A program made the position numbers and the translations under genes. Positions 8,349 through 16,057 of a stretch of 43,541 nt of DNA are shown here, one piece after another. Below the pieces are notes generated by a model that was not told the DNA's origin, made no database searches, and saw only the letters and a list, made by a program, of their open reading frames with translations. How positions within the stretch are numbered: position 1 is the first letter of the stretch; each line of letters starts with the position of its first letter. This DNA comes from Euryarchaeota archaeon UBA23 (GTDB taxonomy: Archaea; Thermoplasmatota; Poseidoniia; Poseidoniales; Thalassarchaeaceae): the NCBI GenBank assembly GCA_002498725.1, contig DAIJ01000020.1, forward strand, positions 1 to 43,541, read 5' to 3'.

Positions 8349-9719
8349 TCATTTTTTATTTTCTCGAGGATTTGCTGCTGCAAATAAAATGCACACAATA
8401 CTTAGGATAATTGAAGGCGATGGTAAAAACCCATTTTCAGAATTCTTGATCATGATCAATGTTGAGTTAATAGATTCTGAAACCCACATACTTGAGTCAA
8501 TAACTCTTTTTTGATAGTATAATTCAAAGTTACCACTTTCTGAAATTGTCAAATTTGAAGCACTAAGAATTATCTTTGAACTATTGGTTGCATTTACTCC
8601 AAATACATCCGATGTCCAAAGAACATTACCTTGATCTATGTACCGAACAGTTGCATTTGCAGTAGTAGCTCTACCTAAGTTACTAACATCAATTTTGATA
8701 TTATTACCATCAAAATCAAATGATGTTATTGATAGTCTTGCTCTCCAATACCATATATTTTCTATTAGATATCGCATCACATCCATTTCTTCTTCTAGCC
8801 TTTCATTTAGTGATTCAAATGAGCCTGGAACAAACTGTTCATCATCGGTTTCGAAAGTGAATGTCGGGAATCCCATAACACCGTATCCATAATCTCTACT
8901 TGTTCCACAATTGGGGTATAAACCCTGATTTGCATTTCGAATAGGTATATCTGAGATATTTGCATGAACATCATCACGAATCTGATGAAATAATTCCCAA
9001 TCGGAGGGCTGCTCAGGCCATTTACCCCATGGATAAAGCATAATCCAAACCCCAGTATGCATGGTTACATACAGATCAGCATCAGGAACTTCAGTGTTCA
9101 TGTAAATTGAATTTGCAAGTGTTTCAGATTCACTAAAAGCACTCGTTCCGGGTTGTGTTGGCGAACAGGTATTCCAATAATGATTGTAATTTCGATTTAA
9201 ATCAACTTGGTTGATATTCCAACGTGTATCAAAATCGTTTCCATCCGGATTGAGCATAATCAGAACATGAACTTCTGAGTTCTGCAAGACACGAATCGCT
9301 TCTTCATTTCCATTGTTCCAACCATTGATGTACCATTTTGCAGACAGCCATGCTAGAGCGGTACCTAGGTACTCGTTGCCATGATGTCCTCCATCGATGT
9401 AGATGACTTCTTTCGGACTCCCATCAGCTTTTGTTTCCATGGACCAATCAGATAACCTAACAACCCAGAGAGTTTTTCCAAGCTCTGAATCACCAATGTC
9501 AACTAAGTCGACAATATCGGGGTTATCGTCTGCCCAATCATTGACTTCAATTGTCATTGCGGCCCAAGTCATGTGAACATGATTATCAATTGGTTCTCCT
9601 GGCCATTCCTGTTCTGCAGTAATGATTGGAGATGCTGAAACAATAACCAAAGAAGAGATGACCATGGCTAACATCAAGCGGCGCATAGCGCCGCTGACGA
9701 GGCAATACGATTCAATCAT
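8349..9719 (-). CDS. Secreted, membrane-anchored zinc carboxypeptidase (M14)
   Basis: Extracellular metallocarboxypeptidase. A signal peptide (about residues 12-35, MRRLMLAMVISSLVIVSASP) precedes a catalytic domain. Zinc ligands are H113 and E116 in HHGNE and H221 in VTMHTG. The substrate Arg lies in NRNY (about 176), and the catalytic Glu is E290 in FTFETDDE. These match the H69/E72/R127-R145/H196/E270 layout of carboxypeptidase A. A beta-rich domain follows, then GFLPSPSIILSIVCILFAAA and basic NPRENKK, a C-terminal hydrophobic anchor like those archaeosortase-type systems process. The ATG at 9719 overlaps the agmatinase stop by four bases, suggesting translational coupling. An internal ATG at 9686 would start directly at the signal peptide and sits in the loop of a hairpin. 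Confidence 0.9.
   Translation of the reverse strand: MIESYCLVSGAMRRLMLAMVISSLVIVSASPIITAEQEWPGEPIDNHVHMTWAAMTIEVNDWADDNPDIVDLVDIGDSELGKTLWVVRLSDWSMETKADGSPKEVIYIDGGHHGNEYLGTALAWLSAKWYINGWNNGNEEAIRVLQNSEVHVLIMLNPDGNDFDTRWNINQVDLNRNYNHYWNTCSPTQPGTSAFSESETLANSIYMNTEVPDADLYVTMHTGVWIMLYPWGKWPEQPSDWELFHQIRDDVHANISDIPIRNANQGLYPNCGTSRDYGYGVMGFPTFTFETDDEQFVPGSFESLNERLEEEMDVMRYLIENIWYWRARLSITSFDFDGNNIKIDVSNLGRATTANATVRYIDQGNVLWTSDVFGVNATNSSKIILSASNLTISESGNFELYYQKRVIDSSMWVSESINSTLIMIKNSENGFLPSPSIILSIVCILFAAANPRENKK
9677..9695 (-). repeat. Perfect 8-bp inverted repeat around an internal ATG of the carboxypeptidase gene
   Basis: The arms agcggcgc and gcgccgct are separated by three bases. On the coding (minus) strand the internal ATG at 9686 begins inside the loop. 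Seven of the eight pairs in each arm are G or C, which stands out in an AT-rich region. It lies at the very start of the signal-peptide coding sequence, so in mRNA it could fold and affect initiation. Chance is not excluded. Confidence 0.55.
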
Positions 9720-10648
9720 TCTCCCTTTTTGTCCAATAAGTTGGCAATATGGCAGGAAGTTATCTTAGTGGCAATAAGGGCCGCATTAAATTGAGTCAAT
9801 CGATCGCTTCCTGGTACAATCTCGTTAATATCTGCTCCAATTACATTAGCCTCAGATGAAAAAATTCTTTCTATAATCTCAACAGCACCCCAGTGAGTAA
9901 GTCCTCCTGGAACCGGCGTACCCGTATCTGGAACGAGAGATCCATCTAGGCCATCAACATCGAATGTAATCCAGACAGGACCAGACAATTTTTTAATTTC
10001 TTTAATCAGATTATCCCATTCCATTTTTCCATTAATTGGATTAAATAAGTCACGTGCATAAAACGTATCAATTCGGTCATCCATTTCTATCAGTTTTGAT
10101 TCCTCAAGAGAAAGTGCACGTATTCCTATCTGTATCAAATTCCCTATTCCGGCGTCCAGAGATCTTCTTGCAGCAGTTCCATGACTGAACTTTTCTCCAT
10201 TTAATGAATCTCTGAGATCAGCATGTGCATCAATCTGTATTATAGTCAATTTCGATAGATCTCCACTTATACATGAATGATCAGTAAGTGCATTAACAAT
10301 TGGAGGCAATATACCGTGTTCACCACCGAGTATAACAGGAAAAGTATCGCTTACAATCCAAGACTTCAGAAATTCAGATATTGATTCTAGTTGTTCGTTT
10401 AGAGTTCCTGCCTTTGAGCTCCAAGGTTTTGCAGTATGAAAACGCATTCCACAAGGCAATTCATCTTTCAAAAGTGGATCATATAATTCAACTTGAGAAG
10501 AGGCCTCAATCGTAGCCATAGGGCCATGTTCAGTGCCTTCTCCCCAACTAGTTGTCATTTCAAATGGTATTGGAATAAAAACAACATCCCAAGGACCTTC
10601 TGACTCCTCATCGAGCCCTAGAAAGGTCGGCGTAGTATCTCCCTCCAT
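9716..10648 (-). CDS. speB: Agmatinase / ureohydrolase family
   Basis: Manganese ureohydrolase, most likely splitting agmatine into putrescine and urea for polyamine synthesis. The 310-residue protein has the family's metal-binding motifs in order: GGEHG (about 117), IDAHADLRD (about 150), FSHGTAARR, and FDVDGLDGSLVPDTGTPVPG (about 235). GADINEIVPGSD near the C-terminus is also typical. Archaea use agmatine as polyamine precursor, so agmatinase is favoured over arginase or formiminoglutamase, which share the motifs. Its stop overlaps the start of the M14 carboxypeptidase gene. A likely TATA element (aaaatatgat on the minus strand, near 10693) sits in the upstream gap, which it shares with the divergent DUF6015-like gene. 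Confidence 0.88.
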   Translation of the reverse strand: MEGDTTPTFLGLDEESEGPWDVVFIPIPFEMTTSWGEGTEHGPMATIEASSQVELYDPLLKDELPCGMRFHTAKPWSSKAGTLNEQLESISEFLKSWIVSDTFPVILGGEHGILPPIVNALTDHSCISGDLSKLTIIQIDAHADLRDSLNGEKFSHGTAARRSLDAGIGNLIQIGIRALSLEESKLIEMDDRIDTFYARDLFNPINGKMEWDNLIKEIKKLSGPVWITFDVDGLDGSLVPDTGTPVPGGLTHWGAVEIIERIFSSEANVIGADINEIVPGSDRLTQFNAALIATKITSCHIANLLDKKGE

Positions 10649-10785
10649 GTCCTGTCGGCTATGAGTTGTGGATTAATCACTTCGCACTATCATATTTTGA
10701 AAATTAAGGAATGTAAATTGTGAACTTATGGTGCGATTATTGATATAGAACGGGTTCCCATATTCATACACTGGGGTAAGATGCG
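10649..10785. promoter_or_regulatory. Divergent promoter region, speB / DUF6015-like gene
   Basis: A 137-bp AT-rich gap between divergent genes. On the minus strand an aaaatatgat box about 45 bp before the speB ATG is a plausible TATA element. On the plus strand ttgatatag near 10740 lies about 45 bp before the ATG at 10786. No hairpin or operator-like repeat stood out. Confidence 0.35.
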
Positions 10786-11208
10786 ATGGGAATGACGCTT
10801 GCAGAGTTAACTCTCGCTATCCGTCGAAAAGTCGACATGGACATGGAAGTGATTGTTGCCGAATCAATAGCTGAACATGCGCTCGGTTTTTTTGGATTCT
10901 CTAATCGTATAATAGATAATGCATTGGAGCCCACTGATCGAAATTTATTCTATCAACTGCAAGACTACGATCTTCTGACAACAGAATCAGAAGAGACTAC
11001 TCTATGGGATGGTAGAGAGTGGAGAATTCACTATTGGAAATTCAAGGCCGATGCACGAGAATTCGCTCGTTTAGCGATGTTGGAACAAGAAAATAAGGAA
11101 GATGAAGATCCATACGCCGGCGTCTATGATGATGTTCCTACTTCACTATGGAAGGAACGCTTGATGGAAGAGGAAGATGAAGAAGACTGGGATGAACCAC
11201 TGTTCTAA
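10786..11208 (+). CDS. Small acidic protein, DUF6015-like
   Basis: A 140-residue protein of unknown function. The central part (HALGFFGFSNRIIDNALEP, DRNLFYQLQDYDLLTT, ETTLWDGREWRIHYWKF) matches my memory of a small euryarchaeal family labelled DUF6015. The C-terminus is strongly acidic, ending with a run of Glu and Asp. No catalytic motif, signal peptide or membrane segment is visible, so a cytoplasmic or nucleic-acid-associated winged-helix-like adaptor is possible but unproven. Its end lies close to the start of the large surface protein gene, so the two may be co-transcribed. It is useful mainly as a euryarchaeal lineage marker. Confidence 0.7.
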   Translation: MGMTLAELTLAIRRKVDMDMEVIVAESIAEHALGFFGFSNRIIDNALEPTDRNLFYQLQDYDLLTTESEETTLWDGREWRIHYWKFKADAREFARLAMLEQENKEDEDPYAGVYDDVPTSLWKERLMEEEDEEDWDEPLF

Positions 11209-11266
11209 AGATCAATCATGGTCATGTTGGGGAAGTCTTCAAACCATAGAGTCTCAAGGAAAGGTT

Positions 11267-14200
11267 GTGCTCAATAGGTTCACGGCCATACTTATTCTCT
11301 GCATAATGCTTCTAGCACCCATGAGTGGTTTTGTTGTAGCCGATGATGTAGAGCCGGAAAGAAATTGTGAGATTCTGGTCGATTGGGATATCGAAAATGG
11401 TCTTGACGATTCAGGAGAATTTGTGCTAGATTTGATTATACACAGATATCTAGTAACTTTTGATCCAGCATTTGAAAATGGTGAATCTCCAAGTGCAGTT
11501 ACAGTTGATATTAATCATATCCGCGAGGGGATAGTAATAGGTACAGAGGTTAATTCATCAATTGTTGTTGCTGGTGGAGAAGTTGATATCATAATTCCAT
11601 CAGAACCCGTTTTCTTAGATGAGATCGAAATTAATGTTCAAACATCTGAAGCATCTTGTTCAAGATCATTCAACATGACCATGTGGAATCAACCCACATC
11701 AGATCATGAAATAACACGTGAAACTACTTGGGAATTAGATGGTTCTGAGAGTGATGATTCAACATTATACTTTGAAGGAAGAGGCTGGCAAAAGCGTCAA
11801 GGAGAAGTCCTAACCGCCAGTGAATTAGGTAATGGCAGTCTTTTTCTGAATGCCGATACTGGTAATGAACAGATCATTCTTTCACTTGATCTAGATCGTG
11901 TATGGATGAATGAGACTCACGAGGGAAATGAAATTACGAGTCAAATATTTGAAATGAGAGGAGTTGGCCAACTTCAATTTGATAGTAATTCAGAAGATGA
12001 TGATATTAGTGTTGAGGCAATAGTCAATGATGCCTATATCCTAAGATCATGGCAAAATGGAATACTTACAGAGCGTATTCGAATCGATGCTACAGGACAT
12101 CTTTCATTCAATGGTGGTTCAAACAATAGTAGTGAGGGTGCATTTGGAGAACTATCGGTGTTTTATTTTGAAACTTGGGATGAAGATGGCGTTCGCAGAC
12201 TTTCAGATAATCAGATTGAAGCGAATATGACTGTTCGTATTCAGTCTGTCGATGAAGTTTTTAGCTTCGAACTAGATGAATTCAGATCTCGAGAAAAATG
12301 GGTTGATGGGATCAGAGAAGATAGCCTTTTGAAAATAAAAGGTTCAGGAGATTTTGGTTTTCCAATCAGAGAAGATCAATTCAATGTACAAGTAAATGGT
12401 ACAATTTCAGATCTTCATATTGAAGAACGTGGAGGCGAAGTTGTTGAGGATCGCCTCATTGTTGATGGAGAATATTCTGGTGATGTATCAGGCTCTTTCG
12501 GATTAGTACGCCAGATTGAGCAATCCGACATACAGTCAAATTCAACTGGAGAAAATTTTGAAGTTGACATTATACGGAATGAAGTTTGGTTCAATGTCTC
12601 TTCAACTCCAATAGGCCCTATATCTCAGGATTTTCAGGCTGAACATAATTTGACTTTTGAATATACAGTACCTCAAACTGATTGGGAAAATCGTATTATA
12701 CGTTATCAATATGTAGAGGATAATGGTAATACGAGTAATGAATATCCTGAGATTTCACCAATTATAGTTGAACCAGAAAGACCTTCATATGATGGAGATC
12801 TAAACATTACTGGATTTAGAGAGAGCGGAATCGTTCCTTCAATTCTAAAGATTGGGGACTCATTTCCAACTAGTACCGAAGGTATAACTCCAATGATCAG
12901 AGTCATAGGAATATCTCAGGGCTTGGCGGACGGCCATATGGTTGAACTTGCAGAGTGGGAAATAATTTCTGATAACGAAAACCTTACAGGATTTGGTAAC
13001 GTAATCAATGAAGGTATTTTAGCAGGACTAGTTCATAATGCTTCTAGAATATTTGAGTTTGAACTTCCTGGAGTAGATGATAATGGTGTAGTTCGTCTGA
13101 TTGAAAATCAAAATCTTGAGAGAGTTCTTTATCCCTCAATAATTACAGCGGCGGAAAATACACCTCCAAATTTGCTCTCTCTTTCATTTAGAGAGGGTGT
13201 CCTGTATACTGAAGGGGGGTCTGCTCATATTGAAGCATTGATAGAAGATGTAGACACTGATGTGATTGGCGTAACTGTAGATCTATCTGTATTCGGTCTA
13301 GGCTTGGTAACCCTCTCTGATTCTGGATTAAATGGCGATGCAGTAATACATGACTCCATTTGGACCTCTTTTATCGAATATCAAGGATTAGAATTTGGGC
13401 TTGAAAATGTATCGGTTCACATGAACGATCTTTGGACTGATGTAGAAGCATTTGATCAGATATCCATAACGAATGCAGCGCCTAGAATAACTTCGCGGGA
13501 GTTCATTCCCAATGTTGCTTACAGAGGTGACTCAATCAGTGTAAGTATAGGTGCAGAGGATGGTCATGGTGTTGAGTACGTAATGGTCGACCTTTTGAGT
13601 TCTGGCGGTGAATTAGTTGAACTTGATTTTGATATGGGATTAAACAAATGGGTCGGTGAATTCACAGTCCCAAATTCACTTGCCCCTGGTGCGAAAACCA
13701 TACCATTACAAGTTTCAGATACTCAAGGAGGTTCTGCATTCCTAGATGATGGTGTGTCAGTGACCATAGTTAATGAGGCACCTACTATCACAAATATCTC
13801 ATTCATTAAAGATGGAGCTTGGGTTTCAGTATTAGAGATACCCAAAAAAGAAAGCACATCTTATCTAATGGAAGTAACCATAGATGATCCAGACGGTGTA
13901 TCTTCCGCTCAAACTAAGATCGGCAGATTAGCTCCAATTGGTAAATCTGAGACTTGGCTTTCTCTTGTTGATGATGGAACTGGTGCCGATAGAATTGCTA
14001 ATGATGGTGTTTTTACAATGGAGTTCAGCCTTCGTTCAACACTAAGTTCTGGTCAAATCGGCTTTCAGGTTAGAGCATCTGATATTTTCCAATCAATGAC
14101 TCCAATTGAAGAGCAAATGTTTTCCATTACAATAGTCGAAGAGAGTACTTCAGGAGGCAGTAGTTCAGATTGGTTATCTGAAAATTCCACTTCTTTGGTT

Positions 14201-14278
14201 ATCATAGGATTACTACTTCTTTTATCATTGGCTGCAACTGCAGTTGTTATGACTCTCAGAGACTCAGAATTAGATTGA
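11267..14278 (+). CDS. Large secreted surface protein with Ig-like repeats and C-terminal membrane anchor
   Basis: About 1,003 residues. The GTG at 11267 starts a clean signal peptide (NRFTAILILCIMLLAPMSGF, then VVADD), with AAGG just upstream; the reading frame is open back to 11177, but that extension overlaps the previous gene and is not signal-like. The body is beta-rich and acidic, with many N-x-S/T sequons. At least three Ig- or cadherin-like modules run from about residue 640 to 950, with repeated openings such as NTPPNLLSLSF, NAAPRITSREF and NEAPTITNISF. A Ser/Gly-rich linker leads to a transmembrane helix (SLVIIGLLLLLSLAATAVVM) and a short charged tail. Most likely an S-layer-associated or adhesion protein; the first 600 residues match nothing I recognise. 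Confidence 0.8.
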   Translation: MLNRFTAILILCIMLLAPMSGFVVADDVEPERNCEILVDWDIENGLDDSGEFVLDLIIHRYLVTFDPAFENGESPSAVTVDINHIREGIVIGTEVNSSIVVAGGEVDIIIPSEPVFLDEIEINVQTSEASCSRSFNMTMWNQPTSDHEITRETTWELDGSESDDSTLYFEGRGWQKRQGEVLTASELGNGSLFLNADTGNEQIILSLDLDRVWMNETHEGNEITSQIFEMRGVGQLQFDSNSEDDDISVEAIVNDAYILRSWQNGILTERIRIDATGHLSFNGGSNNSSEGAFGELSVFYFETWDEDGVRRLSDNQIEANMTVRIQSVDEVFSFELDEFRSREKWVDGIREDSLLKIKGSGDFGFPIREDQFNVQVNGTISDLHIEERGGEVVEDRLIVDGEYSGDVSGSFGLVRQIEQSDIQSNSTGENFEVDIIRNEVWFNVSSTPIGPISQDFQAEHNLTFEYTVPQTDWENRIIRYQYVEDNGNTSNEYPEISPIIVEPERPSYDGDLNITGFRESGIVPSILKIGDSFPTSTEGITPMIRVIGISQGLADGHMVELAEWEIISDNENLTGFGNVINEGILAGLVHNASRIFEFELPGVDDNGVVRLIENQNLERVLYPSIITAAENTPPNLLSLSFREGVLYTEGGSAHIEALIEDVDTDVIGVTVDLSVFGLGLVTLSDSGLNGDAVIHDSIWTSFIEYQGLEFGLENVSVHMNDLWTDVEAFDQISITNAAPRITSREFIPNVAYRGDSISVSIGAEDGHGVEYVMVDLLSSGGELVELDFDMGLNKWVGEFTVPNSLAPGAKTIPLQVSDTQGGSAFLDDGVSVTIVNEAPTITNISFIKDGAWVSVLEIPKKESTSYLMEVTIDDPDGVSSAQTKIGRLAPIGKSETWLSLVDDGTGADRIANDGVFTMEFSLRSTLSSGQIGFQVRASDIFQSMTPIEEQMFSITIVEESTSGGSSSDWLSENSTSLVIIGLLLLLSLAATAVVMTLRDSELD

Positions 14279-14319
14279 TCAGATTTCACATTCCAGAGGG
14301 ATCTTTTGAATTGATTTTT

Positions 14320-14394
14320 TGGTACGAGTGCCGGGATTTGAACCCGGGTTCAGGCGTTGGCAACGCCCGGTGATAACCACTACACTACACTCGT
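14320..14394 (-). tRNA. tRNA-Gly (anticodon GCC)
   Basis: On the minus strand a full cloverleaf can be drawn. The acceptor arm is ACGAGTG pairing with CACTCGT. The D-arm is GTG..CAC with the AGTGGTTA loop. The anticodon arm GGGCG-TTGCCAA-CGCCT gives anticodon GCC. The variable loop has four bases, and the T-arm is CCGGG-TTCAAAT-CCCGG. The discriminator is A (14323), followed directly by CCA (14322-14320), so the 3' CCA seems to be genomically encoded. The first pair is A-U rather than the usual G-C. No intron is seen. Confidence 0.94.
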
Positions 14395-14438
14395 GTATGG
14401 ATTGCGAAGCCTGAATTGTTTTTCTAAGCGTCGGTCTG

Positions 14439-14801
14439 TTATGCTGAGAGCCTTTTGAGATTCTGAATGATGGTGTCACGAGTCTCTCTGTAAAATTCAA
14501 TTGATCTGCCCACAGGATCTTCCAGACCCCAGTCTTCATCAATTGGTAGCATCGGACAATGAACACCACAACCCATACTAATTATCATGTCCCAACCCTC
14601 GGTATCAATTTCTTCTATTGACTTCGGTCTGAGTTCATCGGTTTCAATATTAATTTCTTTTAGAACTAAAATTGATTTTTCAGCTACAGCAATTCCTGGA
14701 TGTGTTCCTGCTGATGATGCATGATGCCCCATATCTCTAGCTATGGCTTCAGCCATTTGACTTCTACAAGTGTTTCCCACACAGACAAATAGTAGACGCA
14801 C
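14439..14801 (-). CDS. arsC: Arsenate reductase / low-molecular-weight phosphatase family (ArsC-like)
   Basis: Likely reduces arsenate to arsenite using a phosphatase-fold active site. The signature CVGNTCRS (C-x5-R-S) is at the N-terminus. The later pair of cysteines in MGCGVHCPMLP fits the arsenate reductase subgroup rather than a true tyrosine phosphatase, and EDPVG holds the catalytic Asp. About 121 residues from GTG 14801, which gives MRLLFVCVGNTC; a TTG at 14813 would add four residues. It sits between a tRNA gene and the divergent Mrp-like ATPase, with no arsenic efflux gene nearby, so the substrate is inferred from motifs only. Confidence 0.8.
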   Translation of the reverse strand: MRLLFVCVGNTCRSQMAEAIARDMGHHASSAGTHPGIAVAEKSILVLKEINIETDELRPKSIEEIDTEGWDMIISMGCGVHCPMLPIDEDWGLEDPVGRSIEFYRETRDTIIQNLKRLSA

Positions 14802-14899
14802 AAGTCCGGGCAAACATAGTGGAAATTTAAAACCTCATAATTTCTAAAATAGATTGTAACATTATGTTAGTAATTTTTTTCAGACGCTACTCAACAAGC

Positions 14900-14933
14900 C
14901 TTCAAGTATAATTCACAGTGTCAGTAGTAATGA
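14900..14933 (+). promoter_or_regulatory. TATA-like box at leaderless distance before the Mrp-like gene
   Basis: The stretch agtataatt (about 14905-14913) is centred about 23-25 bp upstream of ATG codons at 14930 and 14933. In archaea transcription starts about 25 bp after the TATA centre, so this spacing suggests a leaderless transcript and supports starting the protein at one of these ATGs rather than at the GTG at 14918. Confidence 0.4.
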
Positions 14934-15961
14934 TGCCTGATTCGCCAATATCTCATCATTCGGGACCGGAACCAATATCAGACATCAAAGAACTACCTTC
15001 CGAAGATTCGGCCTCACCTGAACAGAAAGTGCAGATGGAGCAGGCCTATGCTCAGATGATGAGAAAAATGCGAATGACAAAAATGGATGAAGAAATCAAG
15101 CATAAAATAATGGTTCTATCAGGTAAAGGAGGTGTTGGTAAATCAACAGTTTCAGTAGGATTAGCACTTTCTCTTGCTCGTCAAGGTAAGAAAGTAGGTT
15201 TGATGGATATCGATATAACTGGTCCTAACGTGCCGAAAATGCTAGGCATTGAGAATGTAGATTTACATGTTGAGAACGGCCAGATATTTCCTGCAATAGG
15301 GCCTCATGGTTTGAAAGTAATATCAATGGCTTTCTTACTTGAAGATCCGGATAAACCCGTAATTTGGCGTGGTCCAATAAAGCTTGGTGCAATTCAGCAA
15401 TTCATAGGTGATGTTGCTTGGGGAGAACTAGACGCATTGATTATTGATTTCCCTCCAGGAACTAGTGATGAGCCATTAACCGTTTCTCAGAGTCTTCCAG
15501 GAATAGATGGCGTAGTCATAGTCACAACTCCTCAAGAGGTTGCTCTATTGGACTCAAGAAAATCAATTAATTTTGCTAAAACTGTCTCTCTCCAATGTCT
15601 TGGTGTAGTTGAAAATATGAGTGGATATAATCTGAAAGGATCTGCACCTCCTGATAGTGAAATTAGCATTATTGGTCCCTCTGGTATTCCAATTGATGTA
15701 CATACAGACTCTACAGGATCTTGGTCTGTGACTCTAGATATTTTCAAATCGGGAGGTGGTGCTTCTGCTGCAGAAGAATTGGAAGTACCTTTTCTTGGTT
15801 CACTTCCTTTTGATCCCGGGATAGTACGTGGTGGAGATGACGGTGTACATCGAATAATTGCTGAACCCGATGGATCAACGGCAGAGGCTTTTGATTTGGT
15901 TGTAAAAAATATATTATCAGAATTAGATGGTAGAAAGAGTTCTAAAGTTAGGATTTCTTAG
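14930..15961 (+). CDS. Mrp/NBP35-family P-loop ATPase lacking the CPHC Fe-S motif
   Basis: Relative of ApbC/Mrp/NBP35, ATPases that carry and transfer Fe-S clusters. The deviant Walker A GKGGVGKST is present, as are DIDITGPNVPKMLG, DFPPGTSDEPL and the helper segment GVVENMSGY. In normal members ENMSGF is followed at once by CPHCG, whose two cysteines hold a cluster at the dimer interface. Here that stretch is replaced by about 36 residues without any Cys (APPDSEISIIGPSGIPIDVH and on), after which the family sequence resumes at DIFKSGGGASAAEELEVPFL. The insert looks like a small beta hairpin. About 343 residues. The fold assignment is certain; an Fe-S carrier role is doubtful. Confidence 0.85.
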   Translation: MMPDSPISHHSGPEPISDIKELPSEDSASPEQKVQMEQAYAQMMRKMRMTKMDEEIKHKIMVLSGKGGVGKSTVSVGLALSLARQGKKVGLMDIDITGPNVPKMLGIENVDLHVENGQIFPAIGPHGLKVISMAFLLEDPDKPVIWRGPIKLGAIQQFIGDVAWGELDALIIDFPPGTSDEPLTVSQSLPGIDGVVIVTTPQEVALLDSRKSINFAKTVSLQCLGVVENMSGYNLKGSAPPDSEISIIGPSGIPIDVHTDSTGSWSVTLDIFKSGGGASAAEELEVPFLGSLPFDPGIVRGGDDGVHRIIAEPDGSTAEAFDLVVKNILSELDGRKSSKVRIS

Positions 15962-16057
15962 GTTAAATTAGATTTTTTTGCTAAATATCCTGTCAATCTA
16001 TCTAGGGTTGACTTCTTGACACACAGTCTCTCCGATCGTATAAGGGGAGACAACGCT

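Noticed and set aside
9677..9695. Intrinsic terminator for the agmatinase gene
   Set aside because: The hairpin lies within the next coding region, is not followed by a T-run on the coding strand, and the genes overlap in ATGA.
14279..14569. Minus-strand 96-codon open frame across the tRNA region
   Set aside because: It runs straight through tRNA-Gly and the end of the arsC-like gene in another frame, with no ribosome site or recognisable product.
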